A stretch of 64,000 nt of DNA. Source: Kappaphycus alvarezii (lineage: Eukaryota > Rhodophyta > Florideophyceae > Gigartinales > Solieriaceae). The notes below the pieces were generated by a model. The model was not told the DNA's origin and did no database searches. It saw nothing but the letters and a program-made list of their open reading frames with translations. Where the stretch lies: assembly GCA_002205965.3 (NCBI GenBank), contig NADL03000451.1, forward strand, positions 1,798,001-1,862,000, read 5' to 3'. Positions 23,779 to 33,654 of the stretch are shown here, one piece after another. Each line of letters opens with the position of its first letter. Positions within the stretch are counted from its first letter, which is position 1. Both the position numbers and the translations under genes were made by a program.

Positions 23779-24679
23779 CTAAAAGCAGAGAAACTTGGAC
23801 TTCTTGTCAGATTTGCAATTTTTGCATCTGCTTTGAAACGCCGCTTTCGATGGGGCCCTATTGGCTCCTTTCCGCCTTTTCACTGTGGCCACCAAGTGGA
23901 TTCCAGTACCGCGGGCCAATAAAGGAATAGAATTCTCTAAAACGTCAATGCCAGCTCTGCCGAGTCCAATACTATCAAATGAATTTTCAATAAGTTGCTC
24001 TGCAAGTTTTGCGTAAAAATCTTTTTGCGGCATGCAAATTCTCGCACCCATCAAAACCTTGCATAGCAGCCATGAGTCAACGATGGAACTTGCACGCAAA
24101 GATGTATTAGCCCGTAACGGCCAATCATTGACTTCGAATTTATTCTCCAATCCAAGATCACCCTGTCTGTATCTGTTATGCCTTTCAATCTGGGAGTAAG
24201 TTTCACAGTATGTGCTGACAATCGCTGGGACTAGAATTTCCAATTTCGCAAGCACCATTTCATTGCCAGCAGATCTCCAATGAGATCTTCTGATAGGCTC
24301 TAAAAAGGAATGTACCGGAAGTACTGACGAAATATCTGCTGTCTCCATCTATCCAAATAACGGCCATCATAGAAGGATGGCTTTCCTTCCTCTAACTTAC
24401 CATTCAAATATGATCTCCAAGCCTAAAAAGTTCCAGTCCTGACAAAAATGACATAGGAAACTACTTTGTCGCATTCTTGACGACACCTGTAAATCTCAGT
24501 TTATATTCGAAGAGTGCATTTGCTGTAGCCACAGAAGCAAATGCAGAGTCTCCACAAAAAAGTCGATTTGAATGAAACCAAGGCTCAGTAAGGCGAAGAA
24601 AAATAGTACCATGATAGAAATTCGACTCGTAGCGCCGATTGCTGCTGTCAAATGCTGACAAAACAATCTCCAAATTCAA
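23779..24679 (-). pseudogene. piggyBac transposase, C-terminal half
   Basis: 24679-24461 carries LTEPWFHSNRLFCGDSAFAS and LRFTGVVKNATK, the second catalytic Asp block of piggyBac (here GDSAFAS). 24348-23779 is open for 189 residues with YSQIERHNRYRQGDL, LRANTSLRASSIVDSWLL and the start of a C-terminal zinc ribbon, CKNCKSDKKSKFLC. The ribbon is cut after four of its cysteines by a frame change. The N-terminal half and first catalytic Asp are absent. Confidence 0.85.
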
Positions 24680-24830
24680 TACAATTTCACTGACACCACA
24701 GTAAGCTGTCTTGATTTCACAACCGCTTTCAAGCGAATAGTGTCACTCTGTAATTTTTTACATAAAATTTTGCCGGTAGAACTATGGACTCATATGAGTA
24801 CATTTGTGCATTTGTACTCCTGTGACTCTA

Positions 24831-24866
24831 AATGACTCATATGAGTGCAATTGCCCTCTGGACACT
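24831..24866 (-). repeat. Right terminal inverted repeat of piggyBac copy B
   Basis: Minus-strand start AGTGTCCAGAGGGCAATTGC, then ACTCATATGAGT. A second ACTCATATGAGT copy lies a little further in, at about 24788-24799. Confidence 0.7.
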
Positions 24867-24899
24867 ATTTCTAAAAACTCCAATAAGTGTATGCAGTTT

Positions 24900-25385
24900 T
24901 TATGAAATGCGCGAGGGGAAACCTAGGAAATTGAAAGCCAGCGAGTGGAAATCGAAGTTGAGGGCATGTGCGGGGTTATCGGAAGTGGGCGGGAGTCGAC
25001 GCGACAGTTTGCGTTCCAGGTCAGTGACCTTATTGCGGTGCGCAACTGAAGCAACACCTCCCACTTCACGGGAAGCCTTTGGTCGTACGTCGGTCTTGAA
25101 CGGTGAGACGACGGTGACGCCGAAGGCGATAGGGCGTTTCGCAGTGCCGTCGGGAGCTGCCGGTGGCTGGACGAGGATATTAGCGGGTCGAAGCTCGGTA
25201 CCTGGCACCAGGAACGGGACCTCAAACTGGCAGTCAATGCCGGCTGCACGGGCGATACCCCCGGCAATGACGTTGGGGAGCGAGTCATGTCGGTGTTTGC
25301 GACCGAACCCGGAAGGGCACAGGTCCACTGCGTGGTCTCCAAACCTGTCCGTGGGTCTTTTGCAACGCTTACAGTTACTACTCAT
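24900..25385 (-). pseudogene. Non-LTR retroelement C-terminal domain (zinc finger + nuclease-like), fragment F1
   Basis: The 161-residue frame has a Cys/His cluster CKRCKRPTDRFGDHAVDLCP (residues 5-24) followed by RHRHDSL, then FEVPFLVPGTELRPANILVQ and, after 15 residues, FGVTVVSPFK. This order (zinc cluster, E...RPAD...D.TV.SP.K) is what I expect at the C-terminus of a group of RT proteins common in algae and plants, and it resembles a restriction-like PD-(D/E)XK nuclease. The Asp of the last motif is Gly here (GVTVV, against DITVV in the copies at 26.3 and 27.9 kb). RT is missing, so this is a 5'-truncated copy. Confidence 0.65.
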
Positions 25386-25810
25386 TTTTACTCATTACGT
25401 CTCTGAAGTGTACACTGACTGACCGACTATTTAGTTAAGATCTAACTGGATGGGGGGAGCGAATCATTGTAAACAGACAGTCCAAGGCAGCGACGTACCA
25501 TTTGCTTTACAGAGTTCACGGTACGCATTAATTTCATGGAGGGGGGGTTGTCAAGCAATGTCATACGAGGGATTACGGGTTACTCAGGTTAAGGAGACCC
25601 CGCCGTGACACAGCATGCGAGCAAGGAGAGCAGTAGCAATACTCGACCAAATAGCATTACTGAGGCGCTGCAATATTTGACCTTCTGCATGCTTGAATTG
25701 ACGCGCAGACCGAAACGCGGTACGGATATTTAGCACATTAGCCTTACCGTTCGAGTGCGCGAGAGAGAACTTTATGGCACCAGTATACTTTACTGTAACG
25801 GGAGAGATCA

Positions 25811-25980
25811 GAAGTTTGATGCAATCTGTATCCAGTGGGGACTGCGCACGTCCTGACTACACGGCTAAGACCAAACCGGATGTACCTCGTCGTCCTTGCG
25901 CATCAGGGGCTCGTAAGAGGATGGCTTGAGCGATGGATGACCAAAGGGTGCGCAACTCAGTCGCTGGTAGATTCGGCGGT
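25811..25980 (+). repeat. Retroelement end repeat R, copy 1
   Basis: Begins GAAGTTTGATGCAATCTG and contains GGACTGCGCACGTCC. It matches 26862-27022 over about 160 bp including GCGATGGATGACCA, and the first 80 bp match 28746-28828 and the complements of 27368-27417 and 45668-45748. Confidence 0.75.
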
Positions 25981-26248
25981 GGATAACACCAGGTGTCGAG
26001 TGACACTTGGACGCGATCCGCGGAACTAACTCCTCAATGAACGCAATTTTACCAGGGGAAAGGGCGCCCAGGGAATCAAACGCCAGAGGTCGAAACGTGA
26101 AATTCGGCGTATATGGCGCAGAAGATGGGCCATTTGAGGGAGCGGGGAGGCGTCGGGTTATGTTGCGTTCCAGAGTTGTAACCTTGTCGCGGACCGCCAG
26201 TTCAGCAGCGCCACCGGCGCCCTGGGTCGCCTTGATGCGAACTGCGGC

Positions 26249-26826
26249 CTAGAACGGTGAGACGACAGTGATGTCACACGCAAAGGAGCGCAACGTTGTG
26301 CTTCTGGGGTTGGGGGGGTTGTACCAGGATATCGCCGGGCCGGAGCTCAGTGCCCGGGACGAGGAACGTAACCTCGTGCCGAGTATCCAGACCGCGGCGC
26401 GGGTAACTTGTGTCGCGAACGCATTACAGAGCGAGTTATGGCGGTGACGACGGCCGAAACCAGGGCAGCAGAGGTCGGCGGCGTGATCCCCGAGGGAGTC
26501 CAAGGGTGGTCACAGTGGTGGCAGTTGAGGGGCATGGAGTCATCATACACTGGCAGCCCGAGGTGACGGCGGAGCATGGTCTGCCAGTGTGTGGTGTGCA
26601 CCTTCGTAGCTGCCGTGGGGTGAGCGAAGAGAAACGCCGCAGCGGGGCTGCGGCGGAACGCTAAGCCACGGATGCGATGTCGAATGTCGGCGTCGCTATG
26701 GGCGGTCGGGTTGGGGGCATTCGCCAGCATTCGTCGTGCCAATGTACTCTTGCCCGCGCCTCTTGCTGCACCCGTTTGAGAAGGGTTAGAGTGTTGGTGG
26801 GTGAAGCAGCTAGAGTTGGAGGTCAA
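26249..26826 (-). pseudogene. Non-LTR retroelement C-terminal domain, fragment F2
   Basis: Two overlapping minus-strand frames together give SPAAAFLFAHPTAATKVHTT, WQTMLRRHLGLPVYDD, the start of a zinc cluster (LNCHHCDHP), then LGDHAADLCCPGFGRRHRHN and, after a damaged stretch, CDITVVSPF. The order is the same as in F1, with more of the part upstream. Single-base shifts separate the segments. A GAARGAGKST string at its N-terminus looks like a P-loop but is not supported by anything around it. Confidence 0.65.
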
Positions 26827-26861
26827 GGGTCGAGAGGTCGACTGCCCGGCGATAGAAGAAA

Positions 26862-27022
26862 GAAGTTTAATGCGTTCAGTATCTACTGGGGACTGCGCAC
26901 GTCCTAACTATACGGTTAAGATCTAACCGGATGTGCCTCGTCCGTGCGCATCGGGGCTCTCGAAAGGATAGCTTCAGCGATGGATGACCAGAGGGTGCAA
27001 CTTAGACGCTGGTAGATTGACG
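26862..27022 (+). repeat. Retroelement end repeat R, copy 2
   Basis: Begins GAAGTTTAATGCGTTCAG; close match to 25811-25980. It starts 36 bp beyond fragment F2 and ends about 150 bp before the tRNA gene. Confidence 0.75.
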
Positions 27023-27170
27023 GGTAGTAACGTTATGGCATCATTAAAACGGGTGTCCGCTGCAGGATGAGAGAGTAACTTTATGGCATCAGTAAATCCG
27101 ACCGGCTTACAGTGTTCAAGGTTTACTGTTTAAATACTATGTTAACACCAAATCTCAGTCAGCGTGATTG

Positions 27171-27252
27171 GATGATATGGCAGAGCGGTCTAATGCGTGT
27201 GACTAGAAATCACATCCCTCCGGGGGCCCAGGTTCGAATCCTGGTATCATCG
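27171..27252 (+). tRNA. tRNA-Ser (anticodon AGA)
   Basis: The acceptor arms GATGATA (27171-27177) and TATCATC (27245-27251) pair perfectly, with G27252 as discriminator. The D stem is GCA/TGC, the anticodon stem TGTGA/TCACA with loop CTAGAAA and anticodon AGA at 27205-27207. A 13-nt variable region contains CCC/GGG, as in serine tRNAs, and the T arm is CCAGG-TTCGAAT-CCTGG. There is no intron and CCA is not encoded. It reads UCU (and UCC by inosine). All stems are intact, so the gene is probably functional. It sits between oppositely oriented pieces of one retroelement family. Confidence 0.93.
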
Positions 27253-27271
27253 CTACCCACGATCCTTGTTC

Positions 27272-27276
27272 TTTTT
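27272..27276 (+). terminator. RNA polymerase III terminator of tRNA-Ser
   Basis: TTTTT on the coding strand 20 bp after the tRNA 3' end. Confidence 0.7.
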
Positions 27277-27367
27277 GGCCAATGTGCCGGGCGGTACTGT
27301 AATAATGACTCTCGAAAGTTTTCCATCGTACAATCAGACTCTGGACTGCAGAACAGCCAATCGCAAC

Positions 27368-27417
27368 ATAGTTAGGACGTGCGCAGTCCCAGTAGATACT
27401 GAACACATTAAACTTCT
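27368..27417 (-). repeat. Retroelement end repeat R, copy 3 (partial, inverted)
   Basis: ATAGTTAGGACGTGCGCAGT and AGTAGATACTGAACACATTA are the complement of the first half of repeat R. It begins 116 bp after the tRNA gene and directly precedes fragment F3. Confidence 0.75.
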
Positions 27418-27423
27418 CTCAAA

Positions 27424-28719
27424 TTGTACAGTGCAATGAACTGTTCCCGCCCTTTTGCCAAAGTGGACAGGGTTTACCCCTACTCACTCCCTTCCTCCAC
27501 GAAGCTGCAGACGCCAGCATCCCTAATGCAGACTTCGTCCACGCCAGAACTACTTGCACCACCCGCGCTCCTCAGTCCTTTTGAGCGTCCGTTTCCGAGG
27601 GCATCGTGAAGTTCTCGCTGGCCCATCATCATGCTAAAACGCCGCCACCTTGGCCTGCCTGCCCGCTTATTCCTACTCGCTCCAACTCCGCTGCTAACAC
27701 AGCCATCAGCCCCAGGATGCATGCCGAGACCATGCATCCGACCACTGCCCGCACGGGCTCATCCCCTCGCACAGCCACCACCACCCCGCAACGCCATCGA
27801 CCCCAACTTGTGCCTGCAGCTGGGCTCGACTGCCGGTTTAAGACCCCGCTCCTCGTCCAAGGGGCCGAACTCCGGCGCGCCACCTCCCCTCGACCCCCTG
27901 CTCCGCAGGTCTGTCCGCCAGACCGTCGCTACATGGGACATCACCGTGGTGTCTTCTTTCAAGCCCTTTGTCCTCACTGAAGCCGCCTATGCCCACGGTA
28001 ATGCCGTGGACGCGGCCCATCGGATGAAGATCTCGGACTTGGAGCGTATTACTTCCCGGTGCGCCCAGCTCGGACTGGTCCCTGAGCTCGCGGCTTCCGG
28101 TTCCAACCGGTCTCCGTTGACTCTCTCGGCGCACCTTCCCCTGCCACCATCCGCCTCCCTGAAGACACCATCCCCCGCATCACCCGCCACTACCACACAA
28201 GTTACAATGTAACCCGCCCACGTGTCTACAAGCGCCTTAGCACGGTCATTTGTTACTTGTCGCCAGAGGCTGTACTTTCCCACACTGCATTCTGCTGATA
28301 TGAGTCAACCGGTAAGATAGTATGGGTCCGTTCACATCCAGCAGAAAAGACTTGAGGAAAATAATTTAACGTCTTCCGCCGCAGCAAGTGCCACGCGAGA
28401 TGCCGGCGGCGCCGCTGCCGGGGGATACCGCCGGAAGATGCAGAAGTTGGAACACGAGCTGTCCAGGCGAATGGTCTCCCCTTCCCCGGATCCTTTCCGC
28501 GATACACGTAACCTTGGTTTCCAGTATGAGCCCATTGCTTTTGACTCGCTAGAAGCTGCATGCTAGGATTCCGTTCGTTCCTTGAACGCTTTATCGACCG
28601 AGCTGCGAAGAAATGTCACGTCTCTCCCTCCATCTTTCGCACCCGCATTTACCAACGCTTGAGTTGCATCATGTGGTCGTCAGCAGCGATGGCCCTCATT
28701 CGCGCTCTCCACTGCACGT
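27424..28719 (+). pseudogene. Non-LTR retroelement C-terminal domain, fragment F3
   Basis: Across frames, GLDCRFKTPLLVQGAELRRA (27820-27880) and TWDITVVSSFK (27930-27965), then HRMKISDLERITSRCAQLG (28020-28075), match fragment F1 in order and content, with the nuclease-like Asp and Lys kept. Near 28640-28715 the tail RIYQRLSCIMWSSAAMALIR fits the C-terminal end of the family. RT is absent, so this copy is 5'-truncated like the others. A copy of repeat R follows in the same orientation after 27 bp and is probably its 3' end. Confidence 0.65.
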
Positions 28720-28745
28720 GACCGATGTTGATCATAAGAGAAAGA

Positions 28746-28828
28746 AGTTTAATGCATTCAGTATCTACTGAGGACTGCGCACGTCCTAACTATACGGTTG
28801 AGATCTAACCGGATGTACCTCGTCATCA
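28746..28828 (+). repeat. Retroelement end repeat R, copy 4
   Basis: Begins GAAGTTTAATGCATTCAG and ends CCGGATGTACCTCGTC. As it follows the C-terminal end of F3 in the same direction, it is the best candidate for the true 3' untranslated end of this retroelement. Confidence 0.75.
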
Positions 28829-28848
28829 TCCGATTAGATCTTAATCAT
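28799..28848. repeat. Inverted repeat at the end of R copy 4
   Basis: GGTTGAGATCTAACCGGATG (28799-28818) pairs with CATCCGATTAGATCTTAATC (28829-28848) with few mismatches around a 10-nt spacer. Confidence 0.6.
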
Positions 28849-30277
28849 AATAGGCGGTCAGGATCCTACATAATAGGCGGTCAGGAAGTGTGCACTCGAA
28901 AGGACAGATGCGTAAATTATTGTAACTACGTACTGTATTTACTGTACTGTATGTGCATATTTTCATCATGAGCTCGGACTGCATTTAGTGGACTGTACTG
29001 TACAGTACAGTAGCGAGTATTAAACTCTAAATGAAATTATCGGCCATGGAAAGATATAGCGAATGCATGCCGGAAAGGGGGGCTCTCCCAAAAACTGTTG
29101 ATACTCCACGGCTGGGGGGGTTGTGTGTGGAAGAGGCTTACGGATGGTGGAAGTAATGGCCGAGATTGCTACTATAGCAAACTCGTGTGAATCTTTGCAT
29201 CAGCCGCCGGCCGCTTCCAGCTGTACGCCAATCTCCCAAATTATATGCAATTTTAATGTTCATTGCTGGATCTCTCTACACCAGTCGGCGACCAGCTCGC
29301 CGACCGGGCGTTCCCGCATATAGCTATAGTATGCCGCCCTTTCCTGGCTGATGGGGGAAGCAAGGTACAGTAGTTCATCGAGTTAGAGTGAGAGTCTGCT
29401 TTACTACTCGTGTTGTGTAGGTGGTCGGCCACACTACTAGCTATCCCTCTAACCAACACTATCCTATCCCCGTTCCATTTCACTAGTTCCACTCCTACCT
29501 TAGGGTCTCAATACCGACCATGATTTTCGTTCTGGCGGCTGTCATGGAGGTGGTAGGTACTCTTGCGCTTAATTGGCCATATATATTACATATTTCAAAA
29601 TAAAAACCCGCGTTAAATGAATACATGACTTCCGTCCACTTCTCTTGTTGCCGCTTGGCTGGCGAAGCTCTGTTCCAAACTCTTACAGTATCCTGTGGAA
29701 ACTCTATACAAGCGCCTAGTAGCGCACACCCAATGCCAGGGCTACTGCAGGGGATGCAGACAAGTGTCGCTGTCAGCTGTGCCATAGTTGATGGCACATA
29801 GTGGCAAGGCGCGACAGACTTTGGGCTGTCAAATCGGGTAACACATTTACAGTATCAACTGTATGCAGCGCCGTCGCTTTGAGAGTGCACTCTGCACTCT
29901 GCACTCTGCACTCATCACCACCCAACTGCACTTGCAAGTGAATTTCTAATTTGAATGTAACCCTTCGTACCTCCTCTCTCATGTTCCACGCCCCCAAGAA
30001 CCAAATCTGACTCTCTATCTCGTCCCCTCCCACAAGTGACTCACCCGCACCGCTCCCCTCCACTGTAGAAGCATATAATTGCTCCGTCTCTTTCTTCCTC
30101 TCCTTCCTCGCCACCTCCTCAACCACCGGCGAGAACTCTCTGGCTCATTGCACTTACGCACCTCCTTGCTCAGAAACAGAAGACGTTCTCAATCGTTTCA
30201 TCGCTCCTGCCATCTGTCCACTGTATCACCAGTTACACCAGTCCCTCCTGCCGAAAACTTGAATCTTGTAGAGCACA
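28849..30277. other. Intergenic stretch with short repeats
   Basis: No supportable gene. Contains a TACTGTACAGTA-rich patch (about 28925-29015, including GGACTGTACTGTACAGTACA) and the TGCACTC tandem at 29886-29913. Minus-strand frames at 29797-29495 and 30126-29773 have no recognised domain. Confidence 0.4.
29886..29913. repeat. TGCACTC x4 tandem repeat
   Basis: Four exact head-to-tail copies of TGCACTC. Confidence 0.9.
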
Positions 30278-31896
30278 ATGTCTATGTCTCAAAATGACGA
30301 CGACTCCGCTTCCGATGGGGACATGATGATGGATACAGGCATTAAGAAGGGGTATTTTTTTGTGCGGAATGAATATGCACACTTTGTCGAGCTTTTCGAA
30401 GGGGTTCAATGTAAGAGTTCTTTCACCGAGTATTAAAACGGTACAGACCGCTTTGTGCTTCAGTTTTATGTGGAACAGTATGAGACTTCGCAATGTATCC
30501 CTTGAAGACTTATTCCGAGTCGATGAGGAGTGAGTTTTTGATGAATTCTGTAAGGAGTATGTCGCACGTCATTCTCACAGAGAGAATCCTACCGTTGGAT
30601 ATGTTTTACAACACGCTCGAATCAGAAACCGGGCAGATATGCCGTCTCAGCTCCATTCCTCTTTGGATTTAAAGTTGTGGAAGAAGAACCCCAGGACTAA
30701 GAAAGCGACATCTTCCTCTGTGACGCCGACTAAATCAAGACCTGCGCAAATAGTGCATCGGATGAAGACGTCGAGCCAATGAAAAAAAACCGTAAGGTGT
30801 GAAAAGGTCAAGAACAAACGATAAAGTCAAGGCCGGCAATAAGGTAAATGCTGTAAACGAAAAGGTATCTCAAGAGGGATCGACACGGACCTCGACGTTT
30901 TCTATCTCAGAGTTTTCGCGCCTGTTTGTTTACTTGAACTGCAATGAAGAAGGTAGGGCAGCCTTTCTTGGCTCTCTCCAAGGATTAACGAGGATGCAGC
31001 AAGACCGTGGTGAAAACGAGATGAGTTTTGGGGTAAGGTTATTGCTCCATCGTTTAATGAGAGTTTGGACGTAATTAATGTGTATTTCGATAGTATCGAT
31101 ACAAGCATTGATCCTAACAGATTGCCGCCGGTTTCGAGAAGTGCTGTGGAGCTCGAGAGGCACTTCAGTGATTTCCGTTCTTCATTCCAAAAGCCGTTTG
31201 CGGATTATAACAAATCTGGCCAAAATATGACGTGGCGGGAATTTCTCGAGAACAGGCACGGAACGAATCTGGAAAGCACAACGAGGAAGGAGTTGCTTAT
31301 CGTTGGACAATTGTGTTGCCTCGGCGAGGACAGAGAGAGGTGGTATATGAAGTTTTTGAAGGTACTTTCTAGAGTGATGTGGGGAGAACAGACAAGAGTG
31401 CGTCGCGGTAGTAAAGGTTACGAAGGGGGCATTGACGGAGTTGAAATACTGCCGACACAGGCTCAAAGCAAGGAAGAGAACTACCTCAGGTGATTTAAAT
31501 CATCAGATGGTGTCAGAGTATTCTAAGACTGCGAAGGCCATTCAGAGCACATCGCGCGTTATATCAAGCCTGGTACAACGTGATGTGTCGAGAGTCGATC
31601 AACCAAACGAGGTGCTGCGGTTAATTAAGAATAACAAGGACTGTAAGGGTTCTTTGGATAAAGAGGATAATCCTCTGTTAAGGAAATTCTACAGCTCCGA
31701 AATGGATGGGATTGAGAGGTATTTGAGGGACATTGATAAGGGAAATGACGTTGACGCAGAGACGAGAGACATGCTGAGAACAGTGGCAACCTGGACGGCA
31801 ATGAAAAGGATTAGAGCGCCATTTTTAAATGAGAGTAGATTAGGCTTTGCTATCCTCTACTTTGATTATGTTTTGTTTAGACATTTTAATGTCTAA
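30278..31896 (+). pseudogene. Harbinger accessory (trihelix-like) protein, frameshifted
   Basis: The ATG at 30278 opens a 53-residue acidic start (SQNDDDSASDGDMMM) that stops at 30437. The protein resumes in other frames: FSRLFVYLNCNEEGRAAFLG (30910-30970), then by frame change EFWGKVIAPSFNESLDVINV (31022-31080), VSRSAVELERHFSDFRSSFQ (31127-31190) and MTWREFLENRHGT (31228-31266). The tail from 31493 to 31896 reads LRKFYSSEMDGIERYLRDID and further helical sequence. The order (short helical block, FW..V...FN, a selector stretch with RS...L...F...R..F) is what I know from trihelix/Myb-like accessory proteins of transposons. Breaks are mostly single-base shifts. Confidence 0.55.
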
Positions 31897-31953
31897 ACAC
31901 TTTTTAATGTCTATAATGTCTATTAATGTCTATAATTTCTATAATGTCTATTA
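31875..31953. repeat. Palindrome and TAATGTCTA tandem repeat
   Basis: GTTTAGACATT and AATGTCTAAAC form a perfect 11-bp inverted repeat with a 2-bp centre at 31875-31898. Degenerate copies of TAATGTCTA follow to about 31953. The tract sits between the two Harbinger genes and covers the end of the first. Confidence 0.75.
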
Positions 31954-32217
31954 CTGCCGTCAGGGTTTGGAGATTTGGAAGGGGGAAAGGGTAAGGGAGA
32001 GGGGGAGGAGGTTGTCGATGCTGATGCAAATCGTTGCAGAATGTTAAGAGGAGGGAAGAGAGGGAGGGAGAGGTTAAGTTGCAGGGAGGGCGACTGATAT
32101 GCTGGTGGGAATGCAGTCGATGATGAATATGTTTCAGGCTAACCATACGCTTCAAGCACAGGCGGGGTGGGGCTGGGGGTGTAGGGGAACAAGTTTATCC
32201 GCTTGCAGTGATGGCTA

Positions 32218-33276
32218 GTGTCTGTGTATTTCCTTTGCATGGCATCCCATGCAATTGATTTAAATCTTTTTCCAAGGACATCCAAACGGAAACAGCGAGA
32301 GTATATCGAAAGAGACAAGAAAAGCTTTTGGGTTATAACTCGACACATGAGTGATGAGGTTTTCCGAATAAACCTCCGCATGACAAGAGCGATGTTCCGC
32401 GATCTCCTGTACACCGTGCGAGGCGATATGTAGAATACAGCGCAACCAAAAAAGAGAAGGAACTGCAAATGCATGTGTCAGGCAAAGCAGTGCAAGCAGA
32501 GATAAAACTCGCAGTTTTTATTCGTCTGCGTGCTGGTGGCAGTGCACACGATATTTCCCTTGCGTATCGAGTCGCTGAACCGACAGTCTACAACATCTTC
32601 GATTCGCTTTTGAAGGTAGTGTGTCAGCGTCTTCCGTTCAGACGGCTCCCAAAAACGACTCCGGGCTTTCCGATCTTGCCGCAGAGTTCTCCGAATCCCG
32701 CTTTTATTCAAATCTGCTGCAGGGTTGTGTCGCGGCTGTTGATGGGGTTCAAGTATTAATTCAGAAGCCAGAAGTACAGTATAACCCTGTAACTTACTAC
32801 TCCCGAAAAGGATTTTACTCGATTCCCGTTCAAGCAATTGTCGATTCGACGTACCGATTCATTGCGTGCTCGGGAATTTGCGCCAGTTCGACTCATGATA
32901 ACACAGCCTTTGAATTGTGTTATAATGACATTCTCGATCGTGGGCGACTGCCAAGAGGATTTTGGATTGCGGCAGACGAAGCCTACACCCGAAGCCTTAC
33001 CTGATCAAGCCATTTGCTAGGGCATTCGCAACCCCTTACCAAGATGCATTTAATTTTTTCCCTCATCACTCACTGCGAATCCATGTGGAGCAGGCGTTTG
33101 GGATGTTAAAGAATAAGTGGGGGATTTTCGAGAAGCCTATCAAGTTCGAACTCGGACGCAGCTCGTTGATCACACCTGCTGCGATGAAGCTCCACAATTG
33201 GTGTTTGGAGAACGGACTAGGTAATGAAAAAGAAAGCGCAGTACCGAGGAATGGGAGTGTGCGTATGGCCGACTGA
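32218..33276 (+). CDS. PIF/Harbinger DDE_4 transposase, frame changes but catalytic triad intact
   Basis: N-terminal RMTRAMFRDLLYTVRGDM (32380-32433) is followed by KLAVFIRLRAGGSAHDISLA and a helix-turn-helix-like YRVAEPTVYNIFDSLLKVV (32507-32620). The catalytic core then reads AAVDGVQV with Asp at 32741-32743, YYSRKGFYSIPVQAIVDSTY, IAADEAY with Asp at 32975-32977, and HVEQAFGMLKNKWGIF with Glu at 33088-33090. The D-D-E spacing fits Harbinger nucleases, which cut and paste at TNN/TTA-like sites. The coding region is split over about four frames but has no in-frame stop inside any segment, so the breaks may be sequence errors. This is the transposase most likely to be functional in the window. 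Confidence 0.85.
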
Positions 33277-33654
33277 AGAGATGGTTGCAGTTCGCACGGG
33301 ATGAGGTTGACGTGGACGCTTGGATGGATGTCGAGTCGGAGGAGATGGGACCGAGCGCGTGGAGAGCGGAGCAAAAATGCGAGGTTCGGAGAAAGCTCGT
33401 CGTGCTGGTTCGTCGTGCTGGTCAAAAGAGGCCACCAGAGCATGCGAATGTTGACATGCCACGCGATTGACTGCGGTGAGGGAACGGGAGATGGGAGGTG
33501 TTTGGAATGTTAACGTGTTTGAGACGGCATTTGTGGGGGAGCAGTTAAAGACTCAACGCAGACCACATCTGCTTTACACCGAAGGTATTTCGGGTGCACT
33601 CTGCAGAGTTCATAAACAGGATCTCATTGAAAGCTCAAATACCCCTCGCTTATC

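Larger units (their letters stand above)
23164..24866 (-). mobile_element. Internally deleted piggyBac element with both terminal repeats
   Basis: The left end at 23164 reads AGTGTCCAAAGGACATGC and continues to ACTCATGTGAGT. The right end, on the minus strand from 24866, reads AGTGTCCAGAGGGCAATTGC and continues to ACTCATATGAGT. Between them lies only the C-terminal half of a transposase (24679-23779). At about 1.7 kb, with the N-terminal half missing, this looks like a non-autonomous deletion derivative. I see no TTAA duplication flanking it, so the outermost bases are uncertain. Confidence 0.75.
30278..33276 (+). mobile_element. PIF/Harbinger DNA transposon, comparatively well preserved
   Basis: Two adjacent plus-strand coding regions, a DNA-binding-type accessory protein and a DDE_4 transposase with all three catalytic residues, form a two-gene Harbinger element. 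Terminal inverted repeats were not identified, so the coordinates cover the coding part only. Confidence 0.75.

Noticed and set aside
26750-26790. P-loop-like GAARGAGKST in a minus-strand frame
   Set aside because: It lies at the edge of a retroelement fragment, no Walker B or other NTPase motif follows, and the rest matches the retroelement C-terminal region.
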